From Acidobacteriota bacterium (GTDB taxonomy: Bacteria; Acidobacteriota; Vicinamibacteria; Vicinamibacterales; UBA2999), in the NCBI GenBank assembly GCA_963169195.1, contig CAUJDN010000063.1, forward strand, positions 1 through 62,247: a stretch of 62,247 nt of DNA, written 5' to 3'. The notes under the pieces are model-generated. The model was not told the DNA's origin and made no database searches. It was given only the letters and a program-made list of their open reading frames with translations. The translations under genes and the position numbers were made by a program. The stretch's first letter is position 1. Each line of letters starts with the position of its first letter. This document shows positions 9,126 to 17,008 of the stretch, in pieces.

Positions 9126-9909
9126 CTCGCCGCTTCCAGAACAGCTGGCGAAGCCGCGTGTAGTGGTCGCCGGCCACGTGGCGGAGCAGCGTGAGCGTGC
9201 TGTACAAGGCCCACTGCGCGGCTCGGGGCTTCCACGCCCCGGCTGCCAGGGCCGCCGCCGTCCGCTCCGTGGACCAACTGCGCAGCGTATAGCGGCCCAG
9301 GACCGTACATCGGCCGACGACCGCCACGCGGGTCGTCGGCGCCGACGTGAACAGGTACTGGATGCCGGCGTCCCCGGCCGTCTCGCCAACAGGCCTGGTG
9401 TAGAAGCCTCCAGGCACCGACGCCGTCAGAACGGGCGCGCCGAGGATTCCGCTCAGGGTGTCGACGCTGCGGGACCACTCGTCGCGCAACCGGGCCTCGC
9501 TGCACCCGCCCATGCGCGCGGGATGGGAATACGAATGGCTTCCGATCACGTGACCCCGAGCGTGAAGCTCGCGAATCCGATCGGGTGAGAGAAACGTTGG
9601 AGAACCGACGCGACCGGCCGTCACGAAGAAGTGGCCCCGCCAGCCCCGGCGTTCGAGGGCGTCGGCGATCGTCCAGGCGCTGCCCCCCCCGTCGTCGAAG
9701 GTCAGGAACAGCGGGGCCCGGGCGTCGGCGGCAGCGCGCCAATCCACGACCCGCTGCGGCGGCTGGGTGGCCCGCCGCGCGATCGCGTCGAGATGCTGCT
9801 CGAACGCCTGGCGCGCGAGCTTGTAGCTTGCGGGGCCGGGCCCCGGAAACCCGGTGGCATCGGCGTCACCGTCGAACACGTCATGGTACTCGAGCGACAA
9901 CGCCCGCAC
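9121..9909 (-). CDS. NodB-type polysaccharide deacetylase (possible deformylase)
   Basis: This 262-residue protein belongs to carbohydrate esterase family 4. It carries the catalytic motif FLTFDDGGG (about 68) and the metal-binding HVIGSHSYSHP (about 115). No signal peptide is seen, so it probably works in the cytoplasm or at the inner face of the membrane. It starts at ATG 9909, overlapping the end of the formyltransferase-like gene by 29 bases, which suggests tight coupling. In lipid A aminoarabinose synthesis a NodB-family enzyme (ArnD) removes the formyl group put on by ArnA. A similar role here is inference from the pairing. A simple N-deacetylase is the alternative. Confidence 0.82.
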   Translation of the reverse strand: MRALSLEYHDVFDGDADATGFPGPGPASYKLARQAFEQHLDAIARRATQPPQRVVDWRAAADARAPLFLTFDDGGGSAWTIADALERRGWRGHFFVTAGRVGSPTFLSPDRIRELHARGHVIGSHSYSHPARMGGCSEARLRDEWSRSVDTLSGILGAPVLTASVPGGFYTRPVGETAGDAGIQYLFTSAPTTRVAVVGRCTVLGRYTLRSWSTERTAAALAAGAWKPRAAQWALYSTLTLLRHVAGDHYTRLRQLFWKRRG

Positions 9910-10732
9910 GCTGCCTCCGTCGCGCCTGGGCCTTCCAGCGCAGGTACTTGCTCAACCAGGGTTGTCCCCAGACCGCCGACCTCCGCCCGCGCGTGTCGAT
10001 GCGTGTGGCCGTCCCGGCCACGACCTCCAGCAGGCGGTCGCGAATCGCGTCCAGGTTCTCGATGACGAGCCTCGTCATCAGCACGATATGAGACTCGCGC
10101 GTCTCGTGCAGGGCGCAGTGGAAGTACCCGTACACCGGACCGGTGTCGACCCCGGGGTCGACCTTCAGCAGCGTGAGCCCGACGTTGTCGAGGTCGTCTT
10201 CCGCCAGCGCCCAGAACGCGCCGTGCGCGTTCCGGTACTCGGGGCAGATGCCCGGATGGAGCACGAACGTTCCCAGACGCGGGACGCCGAAGATCCCCGG
10301 CTCGAGCAGGCGCTTGCAGCGCGCGATCGCCAGATCGGGCGCCAGGCCCTGCAGGAAGTCGCGCGTCTCCACGGAGTTCGGATCGGACGTGACGAGCAAC
10401 CGCGTACTATCGGGGACGGGGGGGTATCGCCGCTCGACGGCATCGAGTGCAGCCGTGAGCCAGCGGGCATCCCGGCGGGCCAGGACGAGGCCGTAGTACA
10501 CGCGGAAGGCGATCACGTCCAGGAAGCGGAGCCAGCCGATTCGCCGTACTTCGTGGCGCACGCGGGAGCGCGTGCGCGTGCCGCGTTCGTCGATCAGGAC
10601 AATGCCGGCCAGGTTCGAGAAGGACGCGAGCCAGCGCGCGACCGCCTGGCGATTGAGCCGCGACTCGGCGTGGCAGATCAGGACCGTGCGCAGCGCCGCG
10701 TGCGGGGTCGGCGCCTCATGCGCTGACGGCAT
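9881..10732 (-). CDS. Formyltransferase-fold protein acting on a sugar or amine
   Basis: This 283-residue protein shows the core of the formyl-transferase family (Fmt, PurN, ArnA N-domain). The strand FVLHPGICPEYRNAHGAFWA (about 157-176) holds the catalytic histidine, and VDPGVDTGPVYGYFH (about 192) holds the catalytic aspartate. The asparagine that normally stands two residues before the histidine (NLH in ArnA) is replaced by valine (VLH). The enzyme may therefore be inactive, use another residue, or belong to a divergent clade. Known relatives use 10-formyltetrahydrofolate to formylate amino sugars. It overlaps the upstream fusion gene by 17 bases and the downstream deacetylase by 29, so all three are translationally linked. 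Confidence 0.78.
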   Translation of the reverse strand: MPSAHEAPTPHAALRTVLICHAESRLNRQAVARWLASFSNLAGIVLIDERGTRTRSRVRHEVRRIGWLRFLDVIAFRVYYGLVLARRDARWLTAALDAVERRYPPVPDSTRLLVTSDPNSVETRDFLQGLAPDLAIARCKRLLEPGIFGVPRLGTFVLHPGICPEYRNAHGAFWALAEDDLDNVGLTLLKVDPGVDTGPVYGYFHCALHETRESHIVLMTRLVIENLDAIRDRLLEVVAGTATRIDTRGRRSAVWGQPWLSKYLRWKAQARRRQRAGVVARVP

Positions 10733-12770
10733 CCGGGGCTCCGGCCAGGGGCCTGACCGCCGAGGCGCCCGCGCGCTCGATCACCGTCCGCGCCAGCGTC
10801 GTGTCGTATCGCTCACTGGCGAACGCGGAGTACACGTCGACCGGCTTCGCGCTGCCGAGCGCCACGCGCTGCACGAGCTTCAGCGGACCCGACAGCAGCC
10901 GCAGCAGCAGACCCGGGAACCAGAAGAACCGGAGGTCGGGTCGGTCCTGCCGAAGCCGTGTGGCCAGTTCGGCGCGTGTGGGCGGCGGGGCCTCCACGAG
11001 ATTGAGGAGCGGCGGAGCGGCAGCCATGTCTTCCGCATAGGACCGGATGACCCGCGCGGCCGTGCCGACATCGCAGACGCTGAGCTCGGAGCGGCGGCCG
11101 CCGATGGCGACGTACAGTGGCCCGAGTTCGCGGCCCAGGCGCCCGGGCGGTTGAAACGCGGCGTAGTCCACGAGCGGCCCAGGCCGGATGATGCGCAGGC
11201 GCAGGCCCAGTTCGCGGGCCAAATCGCCCGCCCGTGCCTCGGACTCGGCCTTGCCCCACACATACGGCCCGCGGCCGAGGTTGCCCCTGTCCATCGGCGA
11301 ATCCTCGGTGAGCGCCCTCCCTCCGCCCGGTTTCAGGACGGCCAGGCTGCTGATGTGAATCACGTCCTGCACGCCCGCCCGCCCGGCCGCCTCGAACACA
11401 TGGCGCGTGGCGTCAATCGAGTTGCGGGCATGGTCGGACTTGCCCCCGGCCGTCTCGGCGGCACAGTGTGCCACGAGCGAGACGCCGCGCATCACCGCAG
11501 GGTCGAGCGGACGAGCGAGATCGCCCGGCACGTACTCGACGCCCGGCACCCGCGTCCGCCATAGGGGCACACGGCGGTTGATGGTCCGCACGCCGAAGCC
11601 GGCCCAGCGCAGCTCCTCGACCACCCGGCGGCCGAGCAGGCCCGTGCCGCCCGTGACCAGGACGGTGCCGCGGCCGGGACGAGGCAGAGCAGCTTCGGCG
11701 TCCAGCACCGTGCGTCGCGCGTCCGCTTCGCTGGCGATCTCGGCCCTCTCGAGTGCGACGCTGACGGACTCGCAGATCCCGACGGTGTCGAGAATCGACT
11801 GCGGCGTGACTGGCGACGCGCCACCCGTCCGGATGGCGTCGTAGAAGCGGCCGGTGAGCGCCACGAGCCCGGGGTACGACGTGGTCCGCTTGAAGATCAG
11901 GCGCGCGAAGCCCGCGGTGGCGCCCGTCAGTGTCTGCAGCGCACGGCGGTAGGGTGTGAACAGCACGCCCAGACCCGCCCCGGGCCCCGGCAGCCGTGTC
12001 AGCGACCCGGTGATGTAATCCGCCCGCAGCCAGCCGTTCGTGCCAATCAGGTGCTGGAACTGCTCCACGGGGCGCCCACTGAGCGTCACGGTCAGGATCG
12101 CGGTGCAATGGCCCAGCCGCAGCAGTGCGTAGACGTCGCCCTCGGCCCTCGCGTCGAGTCCCACGATTTCGATGGGATCGTCGGTCAATCCGGCGCCCTG
12201 CCGGAGCTGTGCCACCAGCGGGTACACGGCGTGCGGCAGGATGTCCCGCGCCTGGTCGCTGGGCGTGATCGTCCGGCGAACCATGCGGAACGAGAAATAG
12301 CTCTCCAGGTGCGTCAGCCGGCCGATGGTCGGCATCGCCTCGAGCGCCAGCAGGTTCGGCCGCTCGAACAGGTACTGGTGACCGGCACACACCAGCCGAC
12401 CGCGACGCGCCGCCAGGTCCAGCAGCGCGGCCGCCTCGGCCCGCGTGGGCGTGAACGGCTTCTCGACGTAGACGTGGCACCCGGCCTCGAGGGCCCGCTG
12501 GGCCAGGGCCGCATGTGTCGCGGGCGGGGTCACGATGTGGACGACATCGGGCCGCACGCGATCGAGCAGCTCCCCGACATCGCCCAGCACCTCGGCGCCC
12601 TTGGGCAGGACCTCCGCCAGGGCCTCGGCGTCGGCCTGCGGGTCGGCCACGGCGACAATCTCGGTGTCGGGGGTGGCCGCAATGGCCCTGAGGTGCTGGA
12701 GCCCCATCTTTCCACAGCCAATGAGGCCGACGCGAAGGCGGTGTGCAGGTGACGGTGAGGGCGGAGGCAT
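10716..12770 (-). CDS. Fused Gfo/Idh/MocA oxidoreductase and NAD-dependent epimerase/dehydratase
   Basis: Two enzymes are joined in one 684-residue chain. The N-terminal part (about 10-330) is a Gfo/Idh/MocA dehydrogenase with the Rossmann motif VGLIGCGKMG and the catalytic-region motif YVEKPFTPT. The C-terminal part (about 340-680) is an extended SDR with VLVTGGTGLLGRRVVEEL, the HISSLAVL strand and a YVWGKAESE segment holding the catalytic Tyr-x3-Lys. Both domains oxidise or rearrange nucleotide sugars, so the fusion may channel a keto-sugar intermediate. The start is ATG 12770; ATG 12803 is in frame and would add 11 residues. It overlaps the formyltransferase gene downstream. The exact sugar is unknown. 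Confidence 0.87.
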   Translation of the reverse strand: MPPPSPSPAHRLRVGLIGCGKMGLQHLRAIAATPDTEIVAVADPQADAEALAEVLPKGAEVLGDVGELLDRVRPDVVHIVTPPATHAALAQRALEAGCHVYVEKPFTPTRAEAAALLDLAARRGRLVCAGHQYLFERPNLLALEAMPTIGRLTHLESYFSFRMVRRTITPSDQARDILPHAVYPLVAQLRQGAGLTDDPIEIVGLDARAEGDVYALLRLGHCTAILTVTLSGRPVEQFQHLIGTNGWLRADYITGSLTRLPGPGAGLGVLFTPYRRALQTLTGATAGFARLIFKRTTSYPGLVALTGRFYDAIRTGGASPVTPQSILDTVGICESVSVALERAEIASEADARRTVLDAEAALPRPGRGTVLVTGGTGLLGRRVVEELRWAGFGVRTINRRVPLWRTRVPGVEYVPGDLARPLDPAVMRGVSLVAHCAAETAGGKSDHARNSIDATRHVFEAAGRAGVQDVIHISSLAVLKPGGGRALTEDSPMDRGNLGRGPYVWGKAESEARAGDLARELGLRLRIIRPGPLVDYAAFQPPGRLGRELGPLYVAIGGRRSELSVCDVGTAARVIRSYAEDMAAAPPLLNLVEAPPPTRAELATRLRQDRPDLRFFWFPGLLLRLLSGPLKLVQRVALGSAKPVDVYSAFASERYDTTLARTVIERAGASAVRPLAGAPDAVSA

Positions 12771-12833
12771 ATCCGACGACAGGACGACTGGAACCGCCAC
12801 CATGATATCAAGCGGTTCCAGACGGAAGGGTGT

Positions 12834-14024
12834 TCAGTTGCGGGTCGTCTTCACCCAGGTCTGCTCGCGAACACCGAACAACCCGACGACGGTGACGCCC
12901 AGCTTCCAGATCAGGTAATACGGCACGATCGCCAGCGCCAGCCAGGTTCGCAGCGGCGGACGTTCGATCACGAGGCCGGTGAAGAAGTAGAGGAGCTGCC
13001 AACCGAACAGGCCGGCCGCCAGAGCGAGGGGACCGTAACTGACCAGATCGGCATACCACAGCAGCCCGCACACCATCAGGTACGCCACGTTCGTCAGGAA
13101 GAGCATCGAATGCGTCGGCCGGGCCACATCGACAATCGCATCGAGCGCGGCCAGGTCACGATGCCGGAGCGCCCGCTGCAGCAGCGACCTCCAGTGCAGG
13201 GCCAGTGCCTGGCTCCGGCCGCGCGTCCATCGGATGCGCTGCGCCCGACCCAACCTGAGCGAGTTGGCGACCTGGGCGTGAATCATGGCCGCTGGCGCCG
13301 GCGTCACGCAGTAACCATGGGCGGCAAGAATCAGGTAGTACTCCCAGTCCTCCGACAGGGTGAACGCGTTCCAGCCGAATCGCCTCAGGATCTCCGCGTC
13401 GAAGCACATCCCGTTTCCAGCCAGCGGACACGAAAGCCCCAGCAGCCGCTTGCCGGGATAACAGAGGTGGAACTTGATGGCGGCCGGCAGCACCGCGAGA
13501 CGCGTCAACCAGGTTTCATCGGGGTTCTTGACGCCGTAGAACCCCTGGATGGCAACCTCACCGGCCTGGAGCCGCTGGTCCATCACCGCCAGGAAGTCCG
13601 GATGCACGACGGTATCGGCATCGATGATCGCCACGCCGCCGACGCCCGACAGGTCGTGTTGCTGGAAGAACCAGTGAAGGGCGTGAGGCTTGCCCCGCCG
13701 CTGCGGATCGTGGCGCTCAGCACACGCCGCTCCGGCCGCCCGGGTGGCGGCCGCCGTGTCGTCCGTGCAGTTGTCGGCGATGACGACGACATCGAGCAGC
13801 GACGTCGGATAGCGGCTCTGGAACACGCTGCGAACCGTCTCGCCTATCAGCTGGCCCTCGTTGTGCGCGGGAATTGCGACGAGGAAGTGCGTCCGGGGCG
13901 TGGGCGCCGGACCTGCACGCCTGTGGCCGAACAGCCAGGCGAGGCTGGCCAGCATCAGGACCACCTCGTACGCCGCCAGCGCCGCCAGCACGACCCCGAA
14001 CGCGAGCAGGAGCGCGGTCAGCAC
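12834..14024 (-). CDS. Family 2 glycosyltransferase, membrane-bound
   Basis: A 396-residue GT2 enzyme with the same plan as the one at 1812. An N-terminal membrane segment is followed by FLVAIPAHNEGQLIGETV (about 47), AIIDADTVVHPDFL (about 135) and QRIRWTRGR (about 258), which matches QxxRW. Two or three C-terminal membrane segments (about 305-390) follow. The start is GTG 14024; no ATG is available nearby. It is 30-60 bases upstream of the fused oxidoreductase gene and probably belongs to the same transcription unit. It may transfer the sugar made by that set to a lipid carrier or glycan, as ArnC does in the aminoarabinose pathway, but this is only an analogy. Confidence 0.85.
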   Translation of the reverse strand: MLTALLLAFGVVLAALAAYEVVLMLASLAWLFGHRRAGPAPTPRTHFLVAIPAHNEGQLIGETVRSVFQSRYPTSLLDVVVIADNCTDDTAAATRAAGAACAERHDPQRRGKPHALHWFFQQHDLSGVGGVAIIDADTVVHPDFLAVMDQRLQAGEVAIQGFYGVKNPDETWLTRLAVLPAAIKFHLCYPGKRLLGLSCPLAGNGMCFDAEILRRFGWNAFTLSEDWEYYLILAAHGYCVTPAPAAMIHAQVANSLRLGRAQRIRWTRGRSQALALHWRSLLQRALRHRDLAALDAIVDVARPTHSMLFLTNVAYLMVCGLLWYADLVSYGPLALAAGLFGWQLLYFFTGLVIERPPLRTWLALAIVPYYLIWKLGVTVVGLFGVREQTWVKTTRN

Positions 14025-14141
14025 GCCCTACGCCTCAATTCGCTGGCGGGGTGCGTCGGTCCGATCGCTGATGCGATACCACCGGGCACGATCGAAGGGC
14101 GGACGGGCTGATGCACACGGCAACTCCAGCACATCGTCGGG

Positions 14142-14921
14142 TCAGTGCGTGCGGGAACCGAAATGCGACCGCAGCAGCGGCTCGGCGTACTCCGAGAGGC
14201 GGCGATAGCCGTCCTCCGAGATGTGGCTACCGTCGGGCCTGGCGTACTCCGGGACCCGCCCGCCGCCGCCGTCGGAGACGACGGGCTGAAGATCCAGGAG
14301 GAGCAGGCGCTGCTCCCTGGCGTAGCCACGCAGCCAGTCGTTCGTCGCAAGCACGTGCTGGTTGATCGACGCCTGGTAGCTCGTCCGGCCCAGCAGGGTC
14401 CCGAGCCACGCGCGGAAGGTGTCGGACCAGGTTTCCGGTTGCGTCCGGAGTGTCACTTCGGTTGCCAGAATCGGCTCGATGCCAGCCGCCCGCGCGCGGC
14501 CGACGATCTCCTGCAGGCTCCTGCGGGCACGCGCCATCGATTCGTCGACCTGGCCCTCGGGTGCCCGGAACACGTCGTTGATGAACCCCCAGACGATGAC
14601 GGCGCGCGGGTAGGCACTCACCACGTCCTGGTCGAATCGCGCGAGCAGCTCGAACGTCTGCTGGCCCGTGACCCCCTTGTTGATCACCGGAATGCCCGGG
14701 AGCGTCAGCGTCCACCCCTCGGCGTAGGACGCGCCGAGCAGAACGACGGGCCGTTCGACCGCGGCGCCGCCCGACTGGGCCAGGCCCCCGGGCTCAGCCG
14801 CCACGGTGGCCAACCACCCGAACACCAACGCCAGCGTCAGGCACCGGGATACCAGGACGGGTCGAACTCGGTGGCGAGCTCCACGTCCAGGAGGTCGATC
14901 TCCACGTCTTCGCGCACACAT
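14142..14921 (-). CDS. Secreted or periplasmic SGNH/GDSL-type hydrolase
   Basis: An SGNH-fold esterase is recognisable from block I VVLLGASYAEGW (nucleophile Ser in GAS), the block III-like WGFINDVFR and block V RPDGSHISEDGY with the Asp-x2-His pair. A hydrophobic stretch (CLTLALVFGWLATVAA) just before the catalytic domain looks like a signal peptide. The start is unclear. ATG 14921 overlaps the upstream gene by 85 bases and would place about 25 charged residues before the hydrophobic segment. A CTG at 14855 or a GTG/TTG near 14825 would fit the signal peptide better. Such enzymes often remove O-acetyl groups from polysaccharides. With the two lectin/lyase-like genes upstream it may trim the exported glycan. 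Confidence 0.72.
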   Translation of the reverse strand: MCARRRGDRPPGRGARHRVRPVLVSRCLTLALVFGWLATVAAEPGGLAQSGGAAVERPVVLLGASYAEGWTLTLPGIPVINKGVTGQQTFELLARFDQDVVSAYPRAVIVWGFINDVFRAPEGQVDESMARARRSLQEIVGRARAAGIEPILATEVTLRTQPETWSDTFRAWLGTLLGRTSYQASINQHVLATNDWLRGYAREQRLLLLDLQPVVSDGGGGRVPEYARPDGSHISEDGYRRLSEYAEPLLRSHFGSRTH

Positions 14922-15751
14922 GAACCAGTGTTGGCGATATTACCAAGAAAGAACTGATCGTCGAGCGCCGAGGCCCCGTCCGGCGCCCCCCAGGTCCTGG
15001 ACAGCCCGTAGGCACTGAGGTCATCGAACCGGCGGTTCTCGGCCGTCGGCGCTGCGATGTCGTTGTTGTTCACCCAGATGCGCTGAAAGCCGACGGACTC
15101 GGTTCCCCAGCGCCAGCCCAGCTGCACGTGAACCCACTCGTGGTTCCTGATCGTCGTCCGCGCGTAGCTCCCGCTCACGCCGGCCCTCAGGTCCAGCGTG
15201 GTGTAGGTCCGCTCGTCGCGACCGCCCTCGCTGCCAGCGTGAAGCATCATGATTACGCGGTCGATTCCGGCCCGTGTGAAGTTGTTCCAGAGAAAGAACT
15301 TCATCTCCGTGTCGCCGTCGCAGCGCCCGTTGGGCGCCTGAGGCAGCAACGGCCCGTTGATGCGGATGCGGAAACGGAGATAGTAGGGACCAAAAGGAAG
15401 CCACCCCGCGGCGGGCCGAAACCACTTGCCCGATCCGGTCCAGCCGGCCTGATCGGCAGCGTGCCCGACGCCGCTCGCACCCCACGCCCACCACGAGTAG
15501 CGGACGAACCCGCGGTTGTTCCATCCGCCACGGCCGTGATGCGTGGCGCCCCACAGCACTCCGGGCCCCTTGGGTCCCGGCTCGGTCACCAGACGAAGCG
15601 GAAGCGACGACCCACCCGGCGTCTGTACGTGCGGCGGGTCGTCCTGGAAGTCGATGACCGCCAGCTCGCCCTGGGCGGACGCCACGCCCGGGCAGCCAGC
15701 CAGGGCCAGAACCAGCGCAGCACGTGCGAACCGGGGATCGGGCAGGGCTAC
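14837..15751 (-). CDS. Secreted lectin/polysaccharide-lyase-like protein, start codon unclear
   Basis: The product (about 300 residues) has a signal peptide (ARAALVLALAGCPGVASAQG) and a beta-rich domain typical of concanavalin-A-like secreted polysaccharide lyases or lectins. Conserved stretches shared with the neighbour at 15748 include GPKGPGVLW, YYLRFRIRI, MKFFLWNNFT, HVQLGWRWG, FQRIWVNNND and FFLGNIANTGSCVRED. It ends at EFDPSWYPGA, lacking the C-terminal extension its neighbour has. No ATG, GTG or TTG lies at the expected position. The frame is open upstream, but those residues are antisense-like filler overlapping the neighbour. A CTG at 15745, or restart at the neighbour's stop (15748-15750), is possible. 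I do not recognise a catalytic motif, so the function is not settled. Confidence 0.7.
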   Translation of the reverse strand, partial: VALPDPRFARAALVLALAGCPGVASAQGELAVIDFQDDPPHVQTPGGSSLPLRLVTEPGPKGPGVLWGATHHGRGGWNNRGFVRYSWWAWGASGVGHAADQAGWTGSGKWFRPAAGWLPFGPYYLRFRIRINGPLLPQAPNGRCDGDTEMKFFLWNNFTRAGIDRVIMMLHAGSEGGRDERTYTTLDLRAGVSGSYARTTIRNHEWVHVQLGWRWGTESVGFQRIWVNNNDIAAPTAENRRFDDLSAYGLSRTWGAPDGASALDDQFFLGNIANTGSCVREDVEIDLLDVELATEFDPSWYPGA

Positions 15752-16806
15752 TCCATGCGCCGGCGAAGCCGTCTCATCGCCAGCACCAAGCCACAGACGC
15801 CGAAGGGCAGCGCCGCCGCGCCGACATCGCCGGGCACAATCCGGAGATTTCTCGGGGCATCCACCGTCGAGCTGGCGCCCGGGAACCACCCGGTATCGAA
15901 CTGGGTCGCAAACTCCACATCCGCGATGTCGATGATCGCGTCCTCGCGCACGCACGACCCCGTGTTGGCGATGTCGCCGAAGAAGAACTGCTCGTCGAGG
16001 TTCTGCGGACCGTTCGGGTTCCCCCAGTGATCGGTCCGTCCCCAGACATCGAGGTCGTCGAATCGATTGTTGTGCGCGTTCGGACTTCCGTACGAGTTGT
16101 TGTTGACCCAGATGCGCTGAAAGCCGCTCGACTCGGGCCCCCATCGCCAGCCCACCTGGACGTGGACCCACTGGCTGTTCGGCATCAGCGTCGCCGCCCA
16201 GCTGCCCGACACCCCCGCCCGCAGCTGGAGCGTGGTCTGGGTCATCTCATTGCCACCAATCTGCGCCCCCGAGTGGAACATCAGGATGACCCGGTCGGTC
16301 CCCTCCGGCGTGAAGTTGTTCCAGATGAACCACTTCATCTGGCTGTCGTCACACGCCGACTGCCCCCGGACTTCCAGGAGCGGCGCCGCCACGCGCATGC
16401 GGAAACGGAGGTAGAACGGCCCCTGCCCGAACTGCGACCATCCCCCGGCGGGACGAAGGACGCTCCCGTCCCCGGTCCAGCCGGCCTGGTCCGCATCGTG
16501 GCCCACGCGGCTGACATCCCAATCCCACCAGTAGTACCGCATGAACGGGCCGTTGGCATGGCCGCCACTGCCGAATTGCGCGAAGTTCCACAGGCTGCCC
16601 GGCCCCTTGGGCCCCGGGCGCGCGCCCACGAGCGTCAGGCCCTGAGTGGTGTTTCCGACCACCGTATACGGTGTACTCCGGAAGGGAATCGTACCCAGCT
16701 CCCCCTGGGCCTGGGCCAGCCCCGGAGCTATCAGTCCCGCCGCCATCACGGCCGCGCACCCGCCCACCAGGCGGTGCCACACACGCTTCGAATTCACAAT
16801 GGCCAT
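15748..16806 (-). CDS. Secreted lectin/polysaccharide-lyase-like protein with C-terminal sorting-like signal
   Basis: This 352-residue paralog of the preceding gene starts at ATG 16806 with a signal peptide (LVGGCAAVMAAGLIAPGLAQAQ). The beta-rich domain (about 37-305) shares GPKGPGSLW, FYLRFRMRV, MKWFIWNNFT, HVQVGWRWG, FQRIWVNNN and FFFGDIANTGSCVRED. The C-terminus adds a linker with APRNLRIVPGD, a 17-20 residue hydrophobic segment (AAALPFGVCGLVLAM) and a basic tail RRLRRRME. Motif, membrane segment and basic cluster are the layout of exosortase or rhombosortase targets, though the usual PEP tripeptide is replaced by VPGD. It is probably surface-anchored and may bind or cut the EPS. The two genes are adjacent and probably arose by duplication. 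Confidence 0.75.
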   Translation of the reverse strand: MAIVNSKRVWHRLVGGCAAVMAAGLIAPGLAQAQGELGTIPFRSTPYTVVGNTTQGLTLVGARPGPKGPGSLWNFAQFGSGGHANGPFMRYYWWDWDVSRVGHDADQAGWTGDGSVLRPAGGWSQFGQGPFYLRFRMRVAAPLLEVRGQSACDDSQMKWFIWNNFTPEGTDRVILMFHSGAQIGGNEMTQTTLQLRAGVSGSWAATLMPNSQWVHVQVGWRWGPESSGFQRIWVNNNSYGSPNAHNNRFDDLDVWGRTDHWGNPNGPQNLDEQFFFGDIANTGSCVREDAIIDIADVEFATQFDTGWFPGASSTVDAPRNLRIVPGDVGAAALPFGVCGLVLAMRRLRRRME

Positions 16807-17008
16807 CAGCCTACGTTCCCCAGAGGATACCCGACCGTCAACCGTTCTGACTCAGGGGGGACTGAGCGGATCATGTGCACGTACAGCAAGAATCGTGCGC
16901 GATCGAGATCGCCCCGCAAACTGCTGAAATAATTGACCGTTGCCGGCCGGAACGGCCCTGGTGAGCCGCCGGGACATGTCGTCCTTTACCTGGCACCGCG
17001 CAATAATG

